Positions 16,919 through 26,764 are shown, numbered from the stretch's first letter. The stretch: 64,000 bases of DNA from Pseudomonas peradeniyensis (GCF_014268935.2 NZ_JABWRJ020000001.1:1364001-1428000); one strand, 5' to 3'. Program-made: numbers and translations. Notes: generated by a model from the letters alone, not told the origin.

Positions 16919-19900
16919 TGCGTGTGTTCAAACCGATCCTGCTGGTGCTGGCGGGCCTGCTGCTGCTGGTCGTCCTGGCGTTGGCGCTGGTGCTCGGCAC
17001 CCAGGCGGGCAGCCGCTGGGCGCTGGCGCGGGTGCCGGGGCTCGAGGTCAGCGATTTTACCGGGCGCCTTGGCGGCAGCTGGCAGGCTGGCCTACTGCGC
17101 TGGTCCGCCGGCGACGATCGGGTCGAGCTGCTGGCGCCACAATTGGCCTGGTCGCCGGCCTGCCTGCTGCGTGCCACATTGTGCATCGAGCGCCTGCAGG
17201 CCGAACGCATCGACATGGCCTTCGCGCCGGGTGAGGACAGCCCCGACAGCGGCCCACTGCAATTGCCGGCGCTGAACCTGCCACTGGCCATCGAACTGGG
17301 CGAGGTCAAGGTGGGCCAGTTGCGCCTGGATGGCAGCGACCTGCTGGGTGACCTGAGCCTGGCCGCGCACTGGACCGCGAGCGGCCTTCGGGTGGACAGC
17401 CTGCAACTGCGCCGCGACGATCTGCACCTGGACGTTCAAGGCGACCTGACGCCCCAGGGGGACTGGCCGCTGCAACTGCAAGGCACGCTGCAACTGCCGA
17501 CGGTGGATGGCAAGCCGTGGCAGCTGGCGCTGAACGCCAAGGGCGAGCTGCAGAAGACCCTCGTCATCGAGGCCACCAGCAGCGGTTACCTGGACGCCCG
17601 GCTGAACGGCGAATTGCAGGCCCTGGCCGAACACCTGCCGGCCCGACTGAGCATCCGCTCGGAGGCCTTCAAGCCCGCCGGCGAGTTGCCCGACACCCTG
17701 CAACTGAACCAGCTCAAGCTCGATGCCCAGGGCGACCTGCTCAAGGGCTACCAACTCTCAGGCTCGGCCACCTTGCCCGCCGAGCAAGGGCCGGTGGGCC
17801 TGGTGCTGGCCGGCAAGGTGGACGCCAAGGGCGCCCGGGTCGATGCGCTGGACCTCAACGCCAGCGACACGCAGCGGCTCAAGCTGCAGGCCAGCGCCGA
17901 CTGGCAGCAGGGCTTGAGCGCCGAGGCCAGCCTCGACTGGCTGGACTTCCCCTGGTTGCGCCTGTATCCGTTGGAACAGCCGCCCCAGGTCACCCTCAAG
18001 CGCTTCAACGCCCAGGTGCAGTACCGCGACGGCAACTACAAGGGCACATTCAACGGCGACCTGGACGGCCCGGCGGGCGCTTTCAGCCTGGCCAGCCCGT
18101 TCGAGGGCGACCTGGGCCAGGTACGCCTGCCGCAGTTGCTGCTCAGCGCGGGGCAGGGCAAGGCCGCGGGCAGTGTCGCCTTGCGCTTCGCCGACACCTT
18201 GGCCTGGGATGTCGACCTGCAATTGTCGGCGCTGGATCCGGCCTATTGGCTGGCGGAGCTGCCGGGTACCCTGGCCGGGCCGCTGCGCAGCCAGGGCGAG
18301 TTCAAGCACGAGCAACTGGCGCTCAAGGCGCAACTGGACCTCAAGGGGCGTCTGCGCGGCCAGCCGGCGCTGGTCAAGGTCGACGCCGAGGGCGCCGGCG
18401 AGCGCTGGACCCTGGGCAGCCTGGCGGTGCAACTGGGTGACAACCGCATCAGCGGCAGCGCCAGCCTGCAGCAGCGCCTGGCCGGGCGCATCGACCTCGA
18501 CCTGCCGCGCCTGGGCCAGCTCTGGCCGCAACTGCAAGGGCAGGCCAAGGGCCGTCTGGACCTGGCTGGTACCCTGGCTGCGCCCCAGGGCACCCTGGCC
18601 CTGCAGGGCCAGCAACTGGGCCAGGCTGACAACCGTGTACAGCGCCTGGACCTCGATGCGCGACTGGACAACGCCCAGCGCGGCCAGCTGACGCTCAAGG
18701 CCGGCGGGATCCGCCTGGGGGACACCGCCCTGGGCAACCTCGACGTGCAAGGCAAGGGTGATATCCGCCAGCAGGTCGCGACGCTAGCCCTTGATGGCCC
18801 GCAACTCAAGCTCGACCTGGCGCTGGACGGTGCGCTGAACAAGGGCGACTGGCGTGGCCGCCTGGCCAGCGGGCGCATCCAGGCCGGCGGCCAGGATTGG
18901 CAGCTGCAGGCACCGGCGCGCCTGCAACGCCTGGCCAGCGGCCAGCTCGACTTCGGTGCCCACTGCTGGCGCTCCGGCCAGGCCAGCCTGTGCGGCGAGG
19001 ACCAGCGCCTGGCGCCGGAGCCGCGCCTGCGCTACCACCTCAAGCAGTTCCCCCTGGACAGCCTGGCCCAGTGGCTGCCCAAGGACTTCGCCTGGCAGGG
19101 CCTGCTCAATGCCGACATCAACCTCGACATCCCCGCCAGCGGGCCCAAGGGCAGCATTCGCATCGATGCCGGCGGCGGTACCCTGCGGGTGCGTGACAAG
19201 GATCGCTGGATCGACTTCCCCTACCAGGTGTTGCGCCTGGACAGCACCCTGGCGCCGCGCCGGGTCGACACCCGCGTGGATTTCCGTGGCGAGCGCCTGG
19301 GCGAGCTGAGCCTGAATGCCCGCATCGACCCGCTGGGCCGCAACAAGCCGTTGTCCGGCGACTTCCGCTTGGCCGGGCTCGATCTGTCGATCATCCGCCC
19401 GTTCCTGCCGATGGTCGAGCGCCTGGCCGGCCAGCTCAACGGCAGCGGGCGCCTGTCGGGCAGCCTGCTGGTGCCCCAGGTCAATGGCAACCTGGCCTTG
19501 AGCGGCGGCGAAGTCAGCGGCGCGGAGCTGCCGGTCAGCCTCGAGGACCTGTCGCTGCAGGCACTGATTGCCGGCGAGCAGGTGCAGTTGAACGGCAACT
19601 GGCGCAGCGGCGCTGCCGGTCGTGGGCAACTGGCCGGTCACCTGACCTGGGGGCAGGCGCTGGGCATGGACCTGCGCCTGCAGGGCCAGCAACTGCCGGT
19701 CAGTGTCGAGCCGTACGCGGCATTGGAGGTGGCGCCCGACCTGACCATCCGCCTGCTGGACGACCGCCTGGCGGTCACCGGCAAGGTGCTGGTGCCCAAG
19801 GGCAAGATCACCGTGCGCGAGTTGCCGCCGTCGACGGTCAAGGTCTCGGATGACACGGTGATCGTCGGCCACCAGACCGAGCAGGGCAAGCCGCCGATGG

Positions 19901-20589
19901 CGGTGGCCATGGACATCGATGTCGAGGTCGGCAGCGAAAAACTGTCGTTCAAGGGCTTCGGCCTTACCGCCAATCTGCTGGGCCATGTACATATCGGCGA
20001 CAACCTCGACACCCGCGGCGAACTGAGCCTGGCCGACGGGCGCTATCGGCAGTATGGGCAGAACCTGACCATCCGCCGCGCGCGCCTGTTGTTCGCCGGG
20101 CCCATCGACCAGCCGTACCTGGACATCGAGGCCATCCGCCAGGTCGATGACGTGATTGCCGGCATCCGCCTGAGCGGCAGCGCTGAGCAGCCGACCACCA
20201 AGGTGTTCTCGGAGCCTGCGATGAGCCAGGAGCAGGCATTGTCCTACCTGGTGCTGGGTCGGCCGCTGAACAGCTCTGGCGAGGACAACAACATGCTTGC
20301 CGAGGCGGCGCTGGGCCTGGGCCTGATGGGCAGCGCCGGCCTGACCGGCGGCCTGGCCTCGAACCTGGGCATCGACGACTTCCAGCTCGACACCCAGGGC
20401 ACGGGCAACAAGACCAGCGTGGTGGCCAGCGGCAATCTTACCGAGCGGCTTAGCCTGCGCTATGGCGTCGGCGTGTTCGAGCCGGCCAACACCATCGCCT
20501 TGCGCTACAAGCTCAGCAAGAAGGTCTACCTCGAGGCCGCCAGCGGCCTGGCCAGTTCGCTGGATATCTTCTACAAGCGCGATTTCTGA
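16918..20589 (+). CDS. tamB: TamB: AsmA/Vps13-like inner-membrane-anchored envelope bridge protein
   Basis: A 1223-residue protein with one N-terminal transmembrane helix (about residues 6-27, ILLVLAGLLLLVVLALALVL) and a very long repetitive beta-rich body that forms a hydrophobic groove in this family. The C-terminal TamB domain (DUF490) includes RARLLFAGPIDQPYLDIEA and SQEQALSYLVLGRPL and ends in DIFYKRDF, the part that meets TamA. The ATG at 16918 overlaps the tamA stop (TGATG); a GTG three bases earlier is also in frame. The gene pair tamA-tamB is standard in proteobacteria. Confidence 0.94.
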   Translation: MRVFKPILLVLAGLLLLVVLALALVLGTQAGSRWALARVPGLEVSDFTGRLGGSWQAGLLRWSAGDDRVELLAPQLAWSPACLLRATLCIERLQAERIDMAFAPGEDSPDSGPLQLPALNLPLAIELGEVKVGQLRLDGSDLLGDLSLAAHWTASGLRVDSLQLRRDDLHLDVQGDLTPQGDWPLQLQGTLQLPTVDGKPWQLALNAKGELQKTLVIEATSSGYLDARLNGELQALAEHLPARLSIRSEAFKPAGELPDTLQLNQLKLDAQGDLLKGYQLSGSATLPAEQGPVGLVLAGKVDAKGARVDALDLNASDTQRLKLQASADWQQGLSAEASLDWLDFPWLRLYPLEQPPQVTLKRFNAQVQYRDGNYKGTFNGDLDGPAGAFSLASPFEGDLGQVRLPQLLLSAGQGKAAGSVALRFADTLAWDVDLQLSALDPAYWLAELPGTLAGPLRSQGEFKHEQLALKAQLDLKGRLRGQPALVKVDAEGAGERWTLGSLAVQLGDNRISGSASLQQRLAGRIDLDLPRLGQLWPQLQGQAKGRLDLAGTLAAPQGTLALQGQQLGQADNRVQRLDLDARLDNAQRGQLTLKAGGIRLGDTALGNLDVQGKGDIRQQVATLALDGPQLKLDLALDGALNKGDWRGRLASGRIQAGGQDWQLQAPARLQRLASGQLDFGAHCWRSGQASLCGEDQRLAPEPRLRYHLKQFPLDSLAQWLPKDFAWQGLLNADINLDIPASGPKGSIRIDAGGGTLRVRDKDRWIDFPYQVLRLDSTLAPRRVDTRVDFRGERLGELSLNARIDPLGRNKPLSGDFRLAGLDLSIIRPFLPMVERLAGQLNGSGRLSGSLLVPQVNGNLALSGGEVSGAELPVSLEDLSLQALIAGEQVQLNGNWRSGAAGRGQLAGHLTWGQALGMDLRLQGQQLPVSVEPYAALEVAPDLTIRLLDDRLAVTGKVLVPKGKITVRELPPSTVKVSDDTVIVGHQTEQGKPPMAVAMDIDVEVGSEKLSFKGFGLTANLLGHVHIGDNLDTRGELSLADGRYRQYGQNLTIRRARLLFAGPIDQPYLDIEAIRQVDDVIAGIRLSGSAEQPTTKVFSEPAMSQEQALSYLVLGRPLNSSGEDNNMLAEAALGLGLMGSAGLTGGLASNLGIDDFQLDTQGTGNKTSVVASGNLTERLSLRYGVGVFEPANTIALRYKLSKKVYLEAASGLASSLDIFYKRDF

Positions 20590-20643
20590 GCTGGCACTCG
20601 GTAGCGGCAACGCCGGCTCCCACAGGGGCCGCGTTGTCGGGCG

Positions 20644-21699
20644 TCAGAGCACTACCCGGCGCAAACGCCCGCCCAGTGGCACCACTCGGCCATCGGGCGT
20701 CGGCAGCGGACGGCCCGACAGGCCCATGCCTTCGCTGATCACCACCGCATCTTCCACCAGGCACAGGTTCGACGGTGTATCCAGCTCGCGGGCCAAAATG
20801 CTCACCAGGCCGCTGTGCAGGTCGCAATGCAGCAAACGTCCGCTGAAGCGGGTGAAGCCGCCGTGCAGCGCCTCGCCGTTCCATTCGGCGCGCAGGGGTT
20901 GCTGCAGGCTGGCGCAGAGTTCCAGGACCAGCACGTTGCCCTGTGCGTCCAGGGCCAGGCCGGTGGGCAGTTGCAGGCCGTCGATCAGCACCTCGAGGCG
21001 CCCGCTGTCCGGCCAGACCCGGACCACCTGGCCGGCCTTGTCGGCGAAGTCCACGCCCTTGCGCGCCGGATCGCCATGCAGCTCGCCGGAGAACAGGCTG
21101 ACCAGTACCGCTCCGGTAGCCGGCTCGTATACCAGGGTGACAGGCACGGCCTCCTGGTTCTGCGCCAGGTTCGGCAGGTGCACCAGCACCTGTTCTGGTG
21201 CGCCGGGGCGCAACTCCACCAACTCGTTGGTATCCGGCTTGACCGCCAGCCAGCTGCGCCGGCCGGGGTGATAGCACAGGGCATTGAGATTGCCCTGGCT
21301 GTGACACACAGGCTCCGGCGGGCTGTATTGCAGGTCGAGGAGTTTCGAGCCTGCGACGTAATCGGTCTGGCTGACGAGGTAGCGACCGTCGCCAAAGGCG
21401 ATGTCCGACAGGCCCATGATCTCGTCGCGCAGCATGCGCGCCTGCATGTTCATGGCACGGAAACCCTGGGCGAGGGTTTCGCGGGGCAGGTACGCGCCTG
21501 GCTTGCCCGGGTCGACAGGCAGGCGGCTGATCCGTCCTGTGAACGGGTCGCCGGGCAGGCCGCTGCCGGCTTCGACCAGCAGCAGGCTGCCGTTGTCCTC
21601 GGCGTGGACGCCGCGGGGGTTGAGCAGGCCTTCGGCGATGATCGAGGAGGGGCGCAGGGTTTCGCGGGGGTGTTGCGGAATATGCAGTGTTGTTGGCAT
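20644..21699 (-). CDS. SMP-30/NHL-type beta-propeller protein
   Basis: A 351-residue protein with repeated propeller-blade motifs (LLNPRGVHAEDNGSLLLVEA, LPTGLALDAQGNVLVLE, TPSNLCLVEDAVVISEG). The pattern resembles NHL/SMP-30 proteins and, loosely, the ScyD/ScyE type found with scytonemin genes; function unknown. No signal peptide is apparent. A good AGGAAGG sits 6 bases before the ATG. It follows the 798-residue gene of the ebo operon by 88 bases, with a terminator hairpin in the gap, so it may be a separate unit or receive read-through. Its stop is 54 bases from the convergent tamB stop. Confidence 0.7.
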   Translation of the reverse strand: MPTTLHIPQHPRETLRPSSIIAEGLLNPRGVHAEDNGSLLLVEAGSGLPGDPFTGRISRLPVDPGKPGAYLPRETLAQGFRAMNMQARMLRDEIMGLSDIAFGDGRYLVSQTDYVAGSKLLDLQYSPPEPVCHSQGNLNALCYHPGRRSWLAVKPDTNELVELRPGAPEQVLVHLPNLAQNQEAVPVTLVYEPATGAVLVSLFSGELHGDPARKGVDFADKAGQVVRVWPDSGRLEVLIDGLQLPTGLALDAQGNVLVLELCASLQQPLRAEWNGEALHGGFTRFSGRLLHCDLHSGLVSILARELDTPSNLCLVEDAVVISEGMGLSGRPLPTPDGRVVPLGGRLRRVVL

Positions 21700-21750
21700 G
21701 GATCCTTCCTGTCGCGGGGGGCTCGGGCCTTGTTCCCTGAACCATGAAAA

Positions 21751-21780
21751 GCGCCGGGCGACATCACTGCCACCCGGCGC
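21751..21780 (-). terminator. rho-independent terminator of the ebo operon
   Basis: Minus-strand reading: an 8-bp GC stem (GCGCCGGG/CCCGGCGC, 21751-21758 with 21773-21780) followed by TTTTC. It lies 8 bases past the stop of the 798-residue gene and marks the likely end of the main ebo transcript. Confidence 0.75.
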
Positions 21781-21787
21781 CCGTGCC

Positions 21788-24184
21788 TCAGTTGATCTTC
21801 AGATGGTTATAGTCATCCATGCTCAGCTGCTTCGGTGGGTACTTCAGTTGCACCAGCTTCTGCGCCCAGAGCTCGAGCACCGATCGACGGCTTTGCGGCA
21901 TGTCCCGGGTGATCGGCATGGCCACGGTGCTTTCTTCCTGGTACGCCTTGCTGATCAGGCGGGTGAGCTGGTCCACCGCGCCTTCGATGCGCGACAGGTC
22001 ATTGAGCGGCATGTACTTGCCCATGATCGGGTACAGGTAGTAGTAGGGCTCGAAGATCCTCGGGTAGATGAAGCTGTCCCAGATCAGTTGTCCCGAGTCG
22101 GGTTTCGAATAGACCTTGTTCCATTGGTCGACGAACTCCTGCTTCAGCGTGGGTTCCTCCGGCAGCACCCGCAGCGGCGCGAGGAAGTCCACATAGGCGC
22201 CCAGGTAGTTGAAGCTGAAGACGATATCGGCCTTGCCATCCTCGTTGGGGAAGAAACGCAAGGTCGGGAAGCCGGGAAGCTTGCCGGTGACCGTCACGCT
22301 GGCGATGCCGTTGTCGTCGGTGGTGATCTGCAGGTAGTTGTAGGTCACCTGTTCGTTCGCCGGCTCCTGCAGGTCTCGGCTGGCCATCTTGGCGCCCTCG
22401 AGGACCAGGCAGGCGCCCAGCGATATGCCAGCGGGGGTGGTCTTGTACTGCTGGTACGTCACCTGCGTCCCGCCCTCGGTCGCCACCTCGCTGCGCAAGC
22501 CCACCAGCTTGCGTCCCGCGCCCTCGGTGGCCATGGCAGCGACCTCGGGAGCACCGACGAACTGCGGCCAGACTTCGGTGTTCTGCGTGCGATCAGCCGG
22601 GAAGTCCTTGAACAGGGTAAAGTCCGGATTGTTGCTGAAACCCAGGTAGTAGCTGGAGGTGCCCAGCAGATAGGGGTTGTTGTATTCCGCCACCAGCAGG
22701 TTGGTGTTCTTCGCCGGCACGCCGTTCTTCTGCACCATGATCTGCAGGGTCCTGGTTTCGCCCACGTCGATGAAACTGCCGCTCTGGATCACTTCGGCGG
22801 TCCAGGTCGCCTGCGTGGAGGTCGGGATCCCGGTCGCCTGCTGTTGCAGCGCCAGCGGTGCGCCGCTGGTCAACTGCGCCTGCTGGCTCTCGGTGAGCAG
22901 CAGGTCAAGGATGCCCGAGCGCTGCTCGAACATGCTCTGCTGGTAGTCCGCGTAGGTGAAGCTGGTCACCGGGACGAACGTACCGCTTTGGTCGATGCCC
23001 ACGTCGAAGCTGCCGAGATCGAGTTTTTCCGCCGTCGGTATATCGGGATTTTGACCCACTTGCGGTGTGGCGGGTTTGAACGGGAAGGTATTCATCAGGT
23101 CCAGCGACAGGATGCTGTCGTGAACCTGCGCCGAGACGACACCCAGCTGTACGACGGGCGGAGACTCGAAGTTGTACTGCGGGGGCACGGCCACGGCAAC
23201 GTCAGGCACCAGGCGCACGCCGGCCGGAGCGGTCGGGTATTCGTCATCGAGCCACAGGCCGAGGACACCGGAGGTGCAGCTGTAGGCCGGGTTGAAGAAG
23301 ATGTCCGCGGGATTGCTCAGGCCTTTCTGGTACAGCGTCTGGACCCTGGCCATGTCCATCGGGCTCTGGGATTTGGCACTGATGGGGGGCTGGTCGTTGA
23401 ACACGCCGTTCTTGTCGTAGAAGGTCAGGTAGGTGCAGAAACGGAACATCAGGCCCTGCACACCCGGCGCGTCCAGTTGCGCCTGGAGGTTCTTCAGCAG
23501 CGCCGAATCGCCGACCACCCAGCTCAAGTTTTCTTTCGGGAAGCAGGTCTGCCAGGTGGTGGTGACATAGTTCAGCCCGCCGAACGCGCCCCAGTTGAAG
23601 TTGAGGAAGCGATCGAGCATGCGGAACTGCCGCTTGGCGGTCAGGCCGCAGGTGTCGTCGCCCAGGACCAGCCTGTCGAAGTACAGCGCGGTGAAGGTGT
23701 TCTGCCAGGGGCTGACGTCGACGAAGCGCGCCGGGCTCGGGTTGGTGCTGCCGAACGGGTTGCCGTACAGGTTGTAGGGCAGGGTGATCAGCGGGTCGCT
23801 CTTGACATAGCCACCGGTGGGCAGTTCGCCGCCGATGATGGTGGAGGTGGTCTCTTTGTAGGTGACGGTGCCGCAGCCGTTGTCGCCGAACAGATCCCAC
23901 TCGGCGGGCATCATGACGGGATAGCGATTGCGCGGGGACGGCGCGTTGGGCGGCGCCTGGGTGACGTAGTCCGGCGCCTCGTGCAGCGCCCGGGGCGTGA
24001 TCATCCAGTTCAGCAGAAGGTCGCCGGCATTGTCCCTGTTGATGTTGTAGTGCTGGAGGAAGCGCCAGTTCATCTCCATGTTCACCGCGTCGTACAGCGG
24101 GAACATATCGTTGTTGTTACCCGTTGGCGGGTTCCAGAACATGTGGCCTTTCATGTAGATGCGGGGGAAGTTCAGTACGCTCAT
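21788..24184 (-). CDS. 798-residue protein of unknown function in the ebo operon
   Basis: I do not recognise this protein. It starts MSVLNFPRIYMKGHMFWNP, has no signal peptide and no transmembrane helix, is rich in aromatic residues and Asn, and looks like a large, mostly beta-structured soluble protein. Around residues 570-640 there is an Ig-like stretch (EQVTYNYLQITTDDNG, IASVTVTGKLPGF). A C-terminal helical part (about 680-798) includes DLSRIEGAVDQLTRLISKAY. It starts 10 bases after the cytochrome gene with a good GAGGAG site, so both are surely co-expressed, and the pair follows eboF in the same direction. An enzyme or carrier for the ebo product is possible, but that is guesswork. Confidence 0.72.
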   Translation of the reverse strand: MSVLNFPRIYMKGHMFWNPPTGNNNDMFPLYDAVNMEMNWRFLQHYNINRDNAGDLLLNWMITPRALHEAPDYVTQAPPNAPSPRNRYPVMMPAEWDLFGDNGCGTVTYKETTSTIIGGELPTGGYVKSDPLITLPYNLYGNPFGSTNPSPARFVDVSPWQNTFTALYFDRLVLGDDTCGLTAKRQFRMLDRFLNFNWGAFGGLNYVTTTWQTCFPKENLSWVVGDSALLKNLQAQLDAPGVQGLMFRFCTYLTFYDKNGVFNDQPPISAKSQSPMDMARVQTLYQKGLSNPADIFFNPAYSCTSGVLGLWLDDEYPTAPAGVRLVPDVAVAVPPQYNFESPPVVQLGVVSAQVHDSILSLDLMNTFPFKPATPQVGQNPDIPTAEKLDLGSFDVGIDQSGTFVPVTSFTYADYQQSMFEQRSGILDLLLTESQQAQLTSGAPLALQQQATGIPTSTQATWTAEVIQSGSFIDVGETRTLQIMVQKNGVPAKNTNLLVAEYNNPYLLGTSSYYLGFSNNPDFTLFKDFPADRTQNTEVWPQFVGAPEVAAMATEGAGRKLVGLRSEVATEGGTQVTYQQYKTTPAGISLGACLVLEGAKMASRDLQEPANEQVTYNYLQITTDDNGIASVTVTGKLPGFPTLRFFPNEDGKADIVFSFNYLGAYVDFLAPLRVLPEEPTLKQEFVDQWNKVYSKPDSGQLIWDSFIYPRIFEPYYYLYPIMGKYMPLNDLSRIEGAVDQLTRLISKAYQEESTVAMPITRDMPQSRRSVLELWAQKLVQLKYPPKQLSMDDYNHLKIN

Positions 24185-24194
24185 GTCATGCTCC

Positions 24195-25349
24195 TCAAGG
24201 ACGCTGCCACTGGGCGCGCTTCAGCGACCAGACAAAATCGAGTTTGTTGTAGCCCTTGAACTCGGACGCGGGCACCGGCTCGGTCGGGTAGACGATGCCA
24301 CCCTGGCCGGCCTCGCCGCCCTGGGCGAAGTTGAAGTAGCCGTCGCTCTTCGAATAGGCCGCCGTGCCGTGGCAGGCAAAGCACGAGGACTGGGTCTGGA
24401 AGGCCGACTCCAGCTGGGAATTGGCCAGCAGCGTGGGACTTGTCTGCAGTTGCGTACCGATCAATTCGTAGCGCGACAGATCCCCGTACCAGCCCTGGAA
24501 CTGCGCGTTGACCGGGACCGCCGCCGGCGTCGGCCCGGTGCTGTTGGTCATCGGCTGGGACGGCACGGCATTGGTCACGGTGTACAGGTGATTGTTGACG
24601 TTCTCGAAGGTGGTCCAGACCCAGCCGGTGACCAGCTTGTTGATCACGTGCAGGGCCGTGAGCGCGGCGTAGCCGACCTCGTAGGTGCCGTCCTTGTTTT
24701 GGTAGTAGGCCTGGGCGATGTAGTAGCCGTCCTTCTCCAGTTGCGCCTGGTAGGTGGCGTCGCTGCCGATCCACAACCAGCCGGCTTTCACTTCCCAGGC
24801 GGTGGCCGGGAAGTCCAGGCCGGTGGTGAGGGCGTCCTGGCCATTCATGTTGTAGACGCCCTGGTCGACGATGTAGTTGAAGGTGGACTCGCCCATCAGC
24901 AACTGGAAGCGCACGGGCTTGCCGCGTTGCGACTCCGGTACCGCTCCGCCCATTTCCAGGGACAGGCCATCGACCTGCTGGGTGGCGTTGAGGTTGTGGA
25001 AGGCGCGCTTGAGGTTCATCCCGGGAATCGTGGCGGCCTGTTTCGTCACGTCCTCCGGAGGGGTGAAGGGCGTGCCGTAGGGCGTGGGTTTGGAACCATC
25101 GGCCAGGTACACCTGGTCCGACGGCTTCATGGTTTCCCAGACCCGGTCGAGACCGTTCGGCGCCAGCTGGTTCAGGCAGTTGAACCAGTTCCAGCTCAGG
25201 GTTTCCTTGCTCGTCTCGAGCAGGGCCTGGGCCTGCGCCTGATTGCCGTTGAAGGTCAGGAAGTTGCTGCAACTGAAGGTGTTGGTGTTGTCAGCCTGGG
25301 CCAGTCCGGCCAGTGTACTGAGAACGGTTATCGTGATGGCTCGCCGCAT
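24195..25349 (-). CDS. periplasmic monohaem cytochrome c family protein
   Basis: A 384-residue exported protein. A signal peptide (ITITVLSTLAGLAQA) is followed by a long domain that I do not recognise and one C-terminal c-type haem motif, CFACHG (about residue 340). Haem attachment places it in the periplasm. The start codon lies inside the end of eboF (22-base overlap, AAGGAG 6 bases before the ATG), so it belongs to the ebo operon; the 798-residue gene follows after 10 bases. Most of the protein is not cytochrome-like, suggesting a haem-tethered enzyme or electron-accepting partner. This pair is not among the six core ebo genes known to me. Confidence 0.78.
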   Translation of the reverse strand: MRRAITITVLSTLAGLAQADNTNTFSCSNFLTFNGNQAQAQALLETSKETLSWNWFNCLNQLAPNGLDRVWETMKPSDQVYLADGSKPTPYGTPFTPPEDVTKQAATIPGMNLKRAFHNLNATQQVDGLSLEMGGAVPESQRGKPVRFQLLMGESTFNYIVDQGVYNMNGQDALTTGLDFPATAWEVKAGWLWIGSDATYQAQLEKDGYYIAQAYYQNKDGTYEVGYAALTALHVINKLVTGWVWTTFENVNNHLYTVTNAVPSQPMTNSTGPTPAAVPVNAQFQGWYGDLSRYELIGTQLQTSPTLLANSQLESAFQTQSSCFACHGTAAYSKSDGYFNFAQGGEAGQGGIVYPTEPVPASEFKGYNKLDFVWSLKRAQWQRP

Positions 25350-26764
25350 GTGTGCTCCTTGGCATTGGCCAGGTCATGTTGGTTCTGCTCCAGGAAATGC
25401 AGAAGCAGCAGGTGCTTGACCGCCGTTGCCGCAATGCTCCGCGGCAGCGGTACGTCGCAATCGGTGATCAGCAACGGGCCTGTCTGCTCGCTGGCGGGCG
25501 GGCGGCCGTGACTGCCACGGACCAGGCCGCTGTCCAGCGGGATCAGGTCCATGTAGTAGCGCATGCCGAGCTTCTTCTGCAGCAGACGGCGCGCCACCTT
25601 CAACCTGGGGAAGCGGATGGCCGGGTCGACGAACAGCTCCACCGGGTCGTAGCCGGGCTTGCGGTGGATGTCCACGGTGCGGGCGAAGTCCGGCGCCTTG
25701 CGCTCGTCGAACCAGTAGTAGTAATCGAACCAGAATCCCGGGGCGGCCAGCGCCACCAGCTCGCCGCTGCGCGGATGGTCCAGTTGCCAGGTGCGCTGCC
25801 CGGCCCGGTCCAGCACCTGCTCGATGCCGGGCTGGCGCAGCAGCAGGGCCTTGATGCGCGGAACATCCTCCTCGCGCCTGACGTAGACATGGGCGATCTG
25901 GTGATCGGCCACCGCGAAGGCCGCGCTGGCACCGGGGTCGAGCAGTTCCCAGGTCAGCGACTGGCGCACCTGCAACAAGCCTTGCTCGCGCAGTACGCGG
26001 TTGATGGACACCGATTGCCCGACCGCCTCGATGCCGTACTCCGACAGCAGCATCACCGCCGCGCCCTGGTCCCGGGCGAAGCTCAGCAGGCGTCCGACTT
26101 CATGGTCGATGGCCCGCACCTCAGCGGCGATCGACGGGTGCTCGGGGCCGACCCTCTGCAGGCTGTAGTCGAGGTGGGGTAGGTAGACCAGTTGCAGGTC
26201 GGGGCGATTGAGCTGGAATTCGAGCAGGGCGCAATCGACGATCCAGCGGCTCGAGGCGATGCCCGCCGCCGGCCCCCAGAAGCCGGGGAAGGGGAACTCG
26301 CCGATCTGCGCTTCGATCCGTTCGTGCAGGCCTGGCGGCGACGAATACAGCCCGAAGAGCTTGCGCCCGTCGGCCGGGTAATGCGGGCGCGGGGTGATCG
26401 AGGCATCGACGTTGGCGTACATGTTGTACCACCAGAACAACTGGCTGCAGCGAAACCCGGGCAGCTCGCGCTTGAGCGTGTCCCAGACCTTCTCGCCCTG
26501 GATCAGCGCGTTGGGTTGCAGCCAGAAGCGCACCTCGGCCTGGTCGCGGAAATACCAGCCGTTACCGACGATACCGTGCTGCGACGGCGGTGCCCCGGTC
26601 AGGATCGAGGCTTGCACCGTGGAGGTCACCGCCGGGAACGATGGTTGCAGGCTGGCCATCTGCGCGGTTTTCAGCAGTTCGTTGATATGCGGCGTGTTCG
26701 CGCCCAGCAGCGAGGGAGTCAGGCCGACCACGTTGATCAGCAGCAGGGGTCTACGGGCAGGCAT
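25328..26764 (-). CDS. eboF: EboF-like alkaline phosphatase / nucleotide pyrophosphatase family protein
   Basis: A 478-residue protein of the type I phosphodiesterase/nucleotide pyrophosphatase fold. It has the N-terminal LLINVVGLTPSLLG segment, the active-site FPAVTSTVQASILTG with Thr as likely nucleophile, a PHLDYSLQRVGPEH metal segment and MLLSEYGIEAV. The first metal Asp of the family (usually DGL/DGM) is replaced by Val-Gly here, so activity may differ. There is no signal peptide. Its 5' end overlaps eboE by 14 bases; ATG 26764 (GAGG 9 bases upstream) is chosen over ATG 26770. In the ebo cluster it acts with five partners in moving a metabolite precursor to the periplasm. Confidence 0.85.
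   Translation of the reverse strand: MPARRPLLLINVVGLTPSLLGANTPHINELLKTAQMASLQPSFPAVTSTVQASILTGAPPSQHGIVGNGWYFRDQAEVRFWLQPNALIQGEKVWDTLKRELPGFRCSQLFWWYNMYANVDASITPRPHYPADGRKLFGLYSSPPGLHERIEAQIGEFPFPGFWGPAAGIASSRWIVDCALLEFQLNRPDLQLVYLPHLDYSLQRVGPEHPSIAAEVRAIDHEVGRLLSFARDQGAAVMLLSEYGIEAVGQSVSINRVLREQGLLQVRQSLTWELLDPGASAAFAVADHQIAHVYVRREEDVPRIKALLLRQPGIEQVLDRAGQRTWQLDHPRSGELVALAAPGFWFDYYYWFDERKAPDFARTVDIHRKPGYDPVELFVDPAIRFPRLKVARRLLQKKLGMRYYMDLIPLDSGLVRGSHGRPPASEQTGPLLITDCDVPLPRSIAATAVKHLLLLHFLEQNQHDLANAKEHTCGEPSR

Noticed and set aside
21401..24259. 952-residue plus-strand open frame opposite the 798-residue gene
   Set aside because: Composition is typical of an antisense shadow in GC-rich DNA (runs of His, Gln, Val, Arg, Gly), no ribosome binding site, and the minus-strand gene has an operon position and good site.
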